A program made the translations under genes and the position numbers. Source: Desemzia sp. RIT 804 (lineage in GTDB: Bacteria > Bacillota > Bacilli > Lactobacillales > Carnobacteriaceae). From it: a stretch of 64,000 bases of DNA. Under the pieces are notes generated by a model. The model was not told where the DNA came from, did no database searches, and was given only the letters and a program-made list of their open reading frames with translations. Each line of letters begins with the position of its first letter. Position 1 is the first letter of the stretch. The stretch lies in assembly GCF_016892605.1 (NCBI RefSeq), contig NZ_JAFEMV010000003.1:371321-435320 (forward strand), in the 5' to 3' direction. Shown here one piece after another: positions 63,317-64,000 of the stretch.

Positions 63317-63862
63317 TTAGGAAGTCATATTTAATTGAGGTATAGTACATTTTTCTAGTTCCAATAACTCTCTTTTCATTTCTAATCCGCCCCGGTAACC
63401 CGTAAGCTTGCCATTTTTTCCAATCACACGGTGACAAGGAACTACTATTGCAATAGGATTTTTACCTATTGCTCCACTTACAGCCCGGATTGCTTTTAGA
63501 TTTCCAACAGCTTCAGCAATATCTGAATAAGTCCGTGTTTCTCCATAAGGAATGTTTAATAACTCGCGCCATACTGTTTCTTGGAAATTGGTTCCTTTAA
63601 TATCTAGCGGCACATCAAATTCTTTCCTTGTTCCTTGAAAGTATTCTTCCAACAACATTTGATAGGATAGCATGAACTCTTTATTTTGTTCTAATAAAGT
63701 GCCCGCACGGTATGTTTCGATCCACACTACAAGCTCAATAAGTCCTGCATTCGGCGATCCCACAAAGGCTAAACCTTTTGTTGTCGCTGCTATTAAGTAT
63801 TCATTATTGTTAAAAACAAAAGCGCAATAATACATTTTTTTTGTGTTTTCTTCCATACACAT
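63317..63862 (-). CDS. ogt: Methylated-DNA--protein-cysteine methyltransferase
   Basis: This 181-residue DNA repair protein removes O6-alkyl groups from guanine onto Cys143, in the active-site motif IVVPCHRVIGKNG. The helix-turn-helix with TYSDIAEAVGNLKAIRAVSGA and the later YRGGLEMKRELLELE are typical of Ogt/AdaB. AAAGGGAG precedes the ATG at 63862; an ATG two codons later is a possible alternative. The region 63863-64000 contains no further gene that I can see. Confidence 0.94.
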   Translation of the reverse strand: MCMEENTKKMYYCAFVFNNNEYLIAATTKGLAFVGSPNAGLIELVVWIETYRAGTLLEQNKEFMLSYQMLLEEYFQGTRKEFDVPLDIKGTNFQETVWRELLNIPYGETRTYSDIAEAVGNLKAIRAVSGAIGKNPIAIVVPCHRVIGKNGKLTGYRGGLEMKRELLELEKCTIPQLNMTS

Positions 63863-64000
63863 TTCACTCCCTTTGATACTAACATGGAGCTCGCGATAGT
63901 TAGACCATTACTCTAGTATCTTTCTTTTATTGTACAAGTATTGTTTAGGTATAGAAAGTTAAATAAAAAAAAGTAACATTAATGTAACTTAAATATGTAC

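Noticed and set aside
1..64000. Search by eye for CRISPR arrays, rRNA, tRNA genes and prophage
   Set aside because: No regularly spaced repeats, no rRNA or tRNA landmark sequences and no phage structural genes were recognised.

Overview
The window is low-GC Gram-positive DNA. T-box leaders, cre-type operators, strong GGAGG ribosome binding sites and many TTG/GTG starts point to Lactobacillales. The gene content (flavin-based electron transfer locus, PTS, ribose operon, the gltX-cysE-cysS-mrnC-rlmB-rae1-sigH block) fits Carnobacterium or a close relative; this is inferred from gene content and order only.

Layout. 1-1735: the start of a multidrug ABC half-transporter (cut by the window edge) with its MarR regulator. 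2175-4028: an AEC-type permease and the ohrR-ohr peroxide module with a clear OhrR operator. 4263-6858: an M20 amidohydrolase and a 14-TM MFS exporter. 7082-9439: an AraC regulator fused to a GH39-like domain that lacks both catalytic glutamates. 9667-15329: the ribose operon rbsRKDACB under a consensus cre site. 15772-20370: a beta-glucosidase, a lone PTS IIC and an AraC regulator.

20528-24960: a decayed dmkA-like fragment, then a transcription attenuator with an isoleucine-rich leader peptide ahead of a BASS-family transporter and a GldA-like dehydrogenase, followed by a DUF975 protein and an arginase-fold enzyme. 25030-28765: a methionine T-box operon (MetE-like methyltransferase, LuxS, SDR, MetQ). 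28902-37040: a LacI-controlled catabolic operon with a TIM-barrel isomerase, permease, hydantoinase/oxoprolinase-type protein, HExxH protein, HxlA, HxlB and a PfkB kinase. I cannot assign its substrate, and it is the best candidate here for an undescribed pathway.

37303-49342: an XRE regulator and the conserved chromosomal block sigH, rae1, rlmB, mrnC, cysS, cysE (behind a cysteine T-box), gltX, ispD, yacL, radA, dut. 49576-50703: MsmK, a shared sugar-ABC ATPase. 50852-58995: the extracellular electron transfer locus (polysaccharide deacetylase, DmkA, FmnB, PplA-like flavolipoprotein, DmkB, EetA, Ndh2, EetB). In it a membrane NADH dehydrogenase reduces a demethylmenaquinone pool and electrons pass to surface FMN lipoproteins. 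59000-60206: small orphan genes and an integrase remnant. 60502-63862: a TspO-like protein, an ABC exporter and Ogt.

Two copies of a MITE-like element (15428-15670 and 43005-43178) and further hairpin repeats occupy several intergenic gaps. No CRISPR array, rRNA, tRNA or intact insertion sequence was seen.
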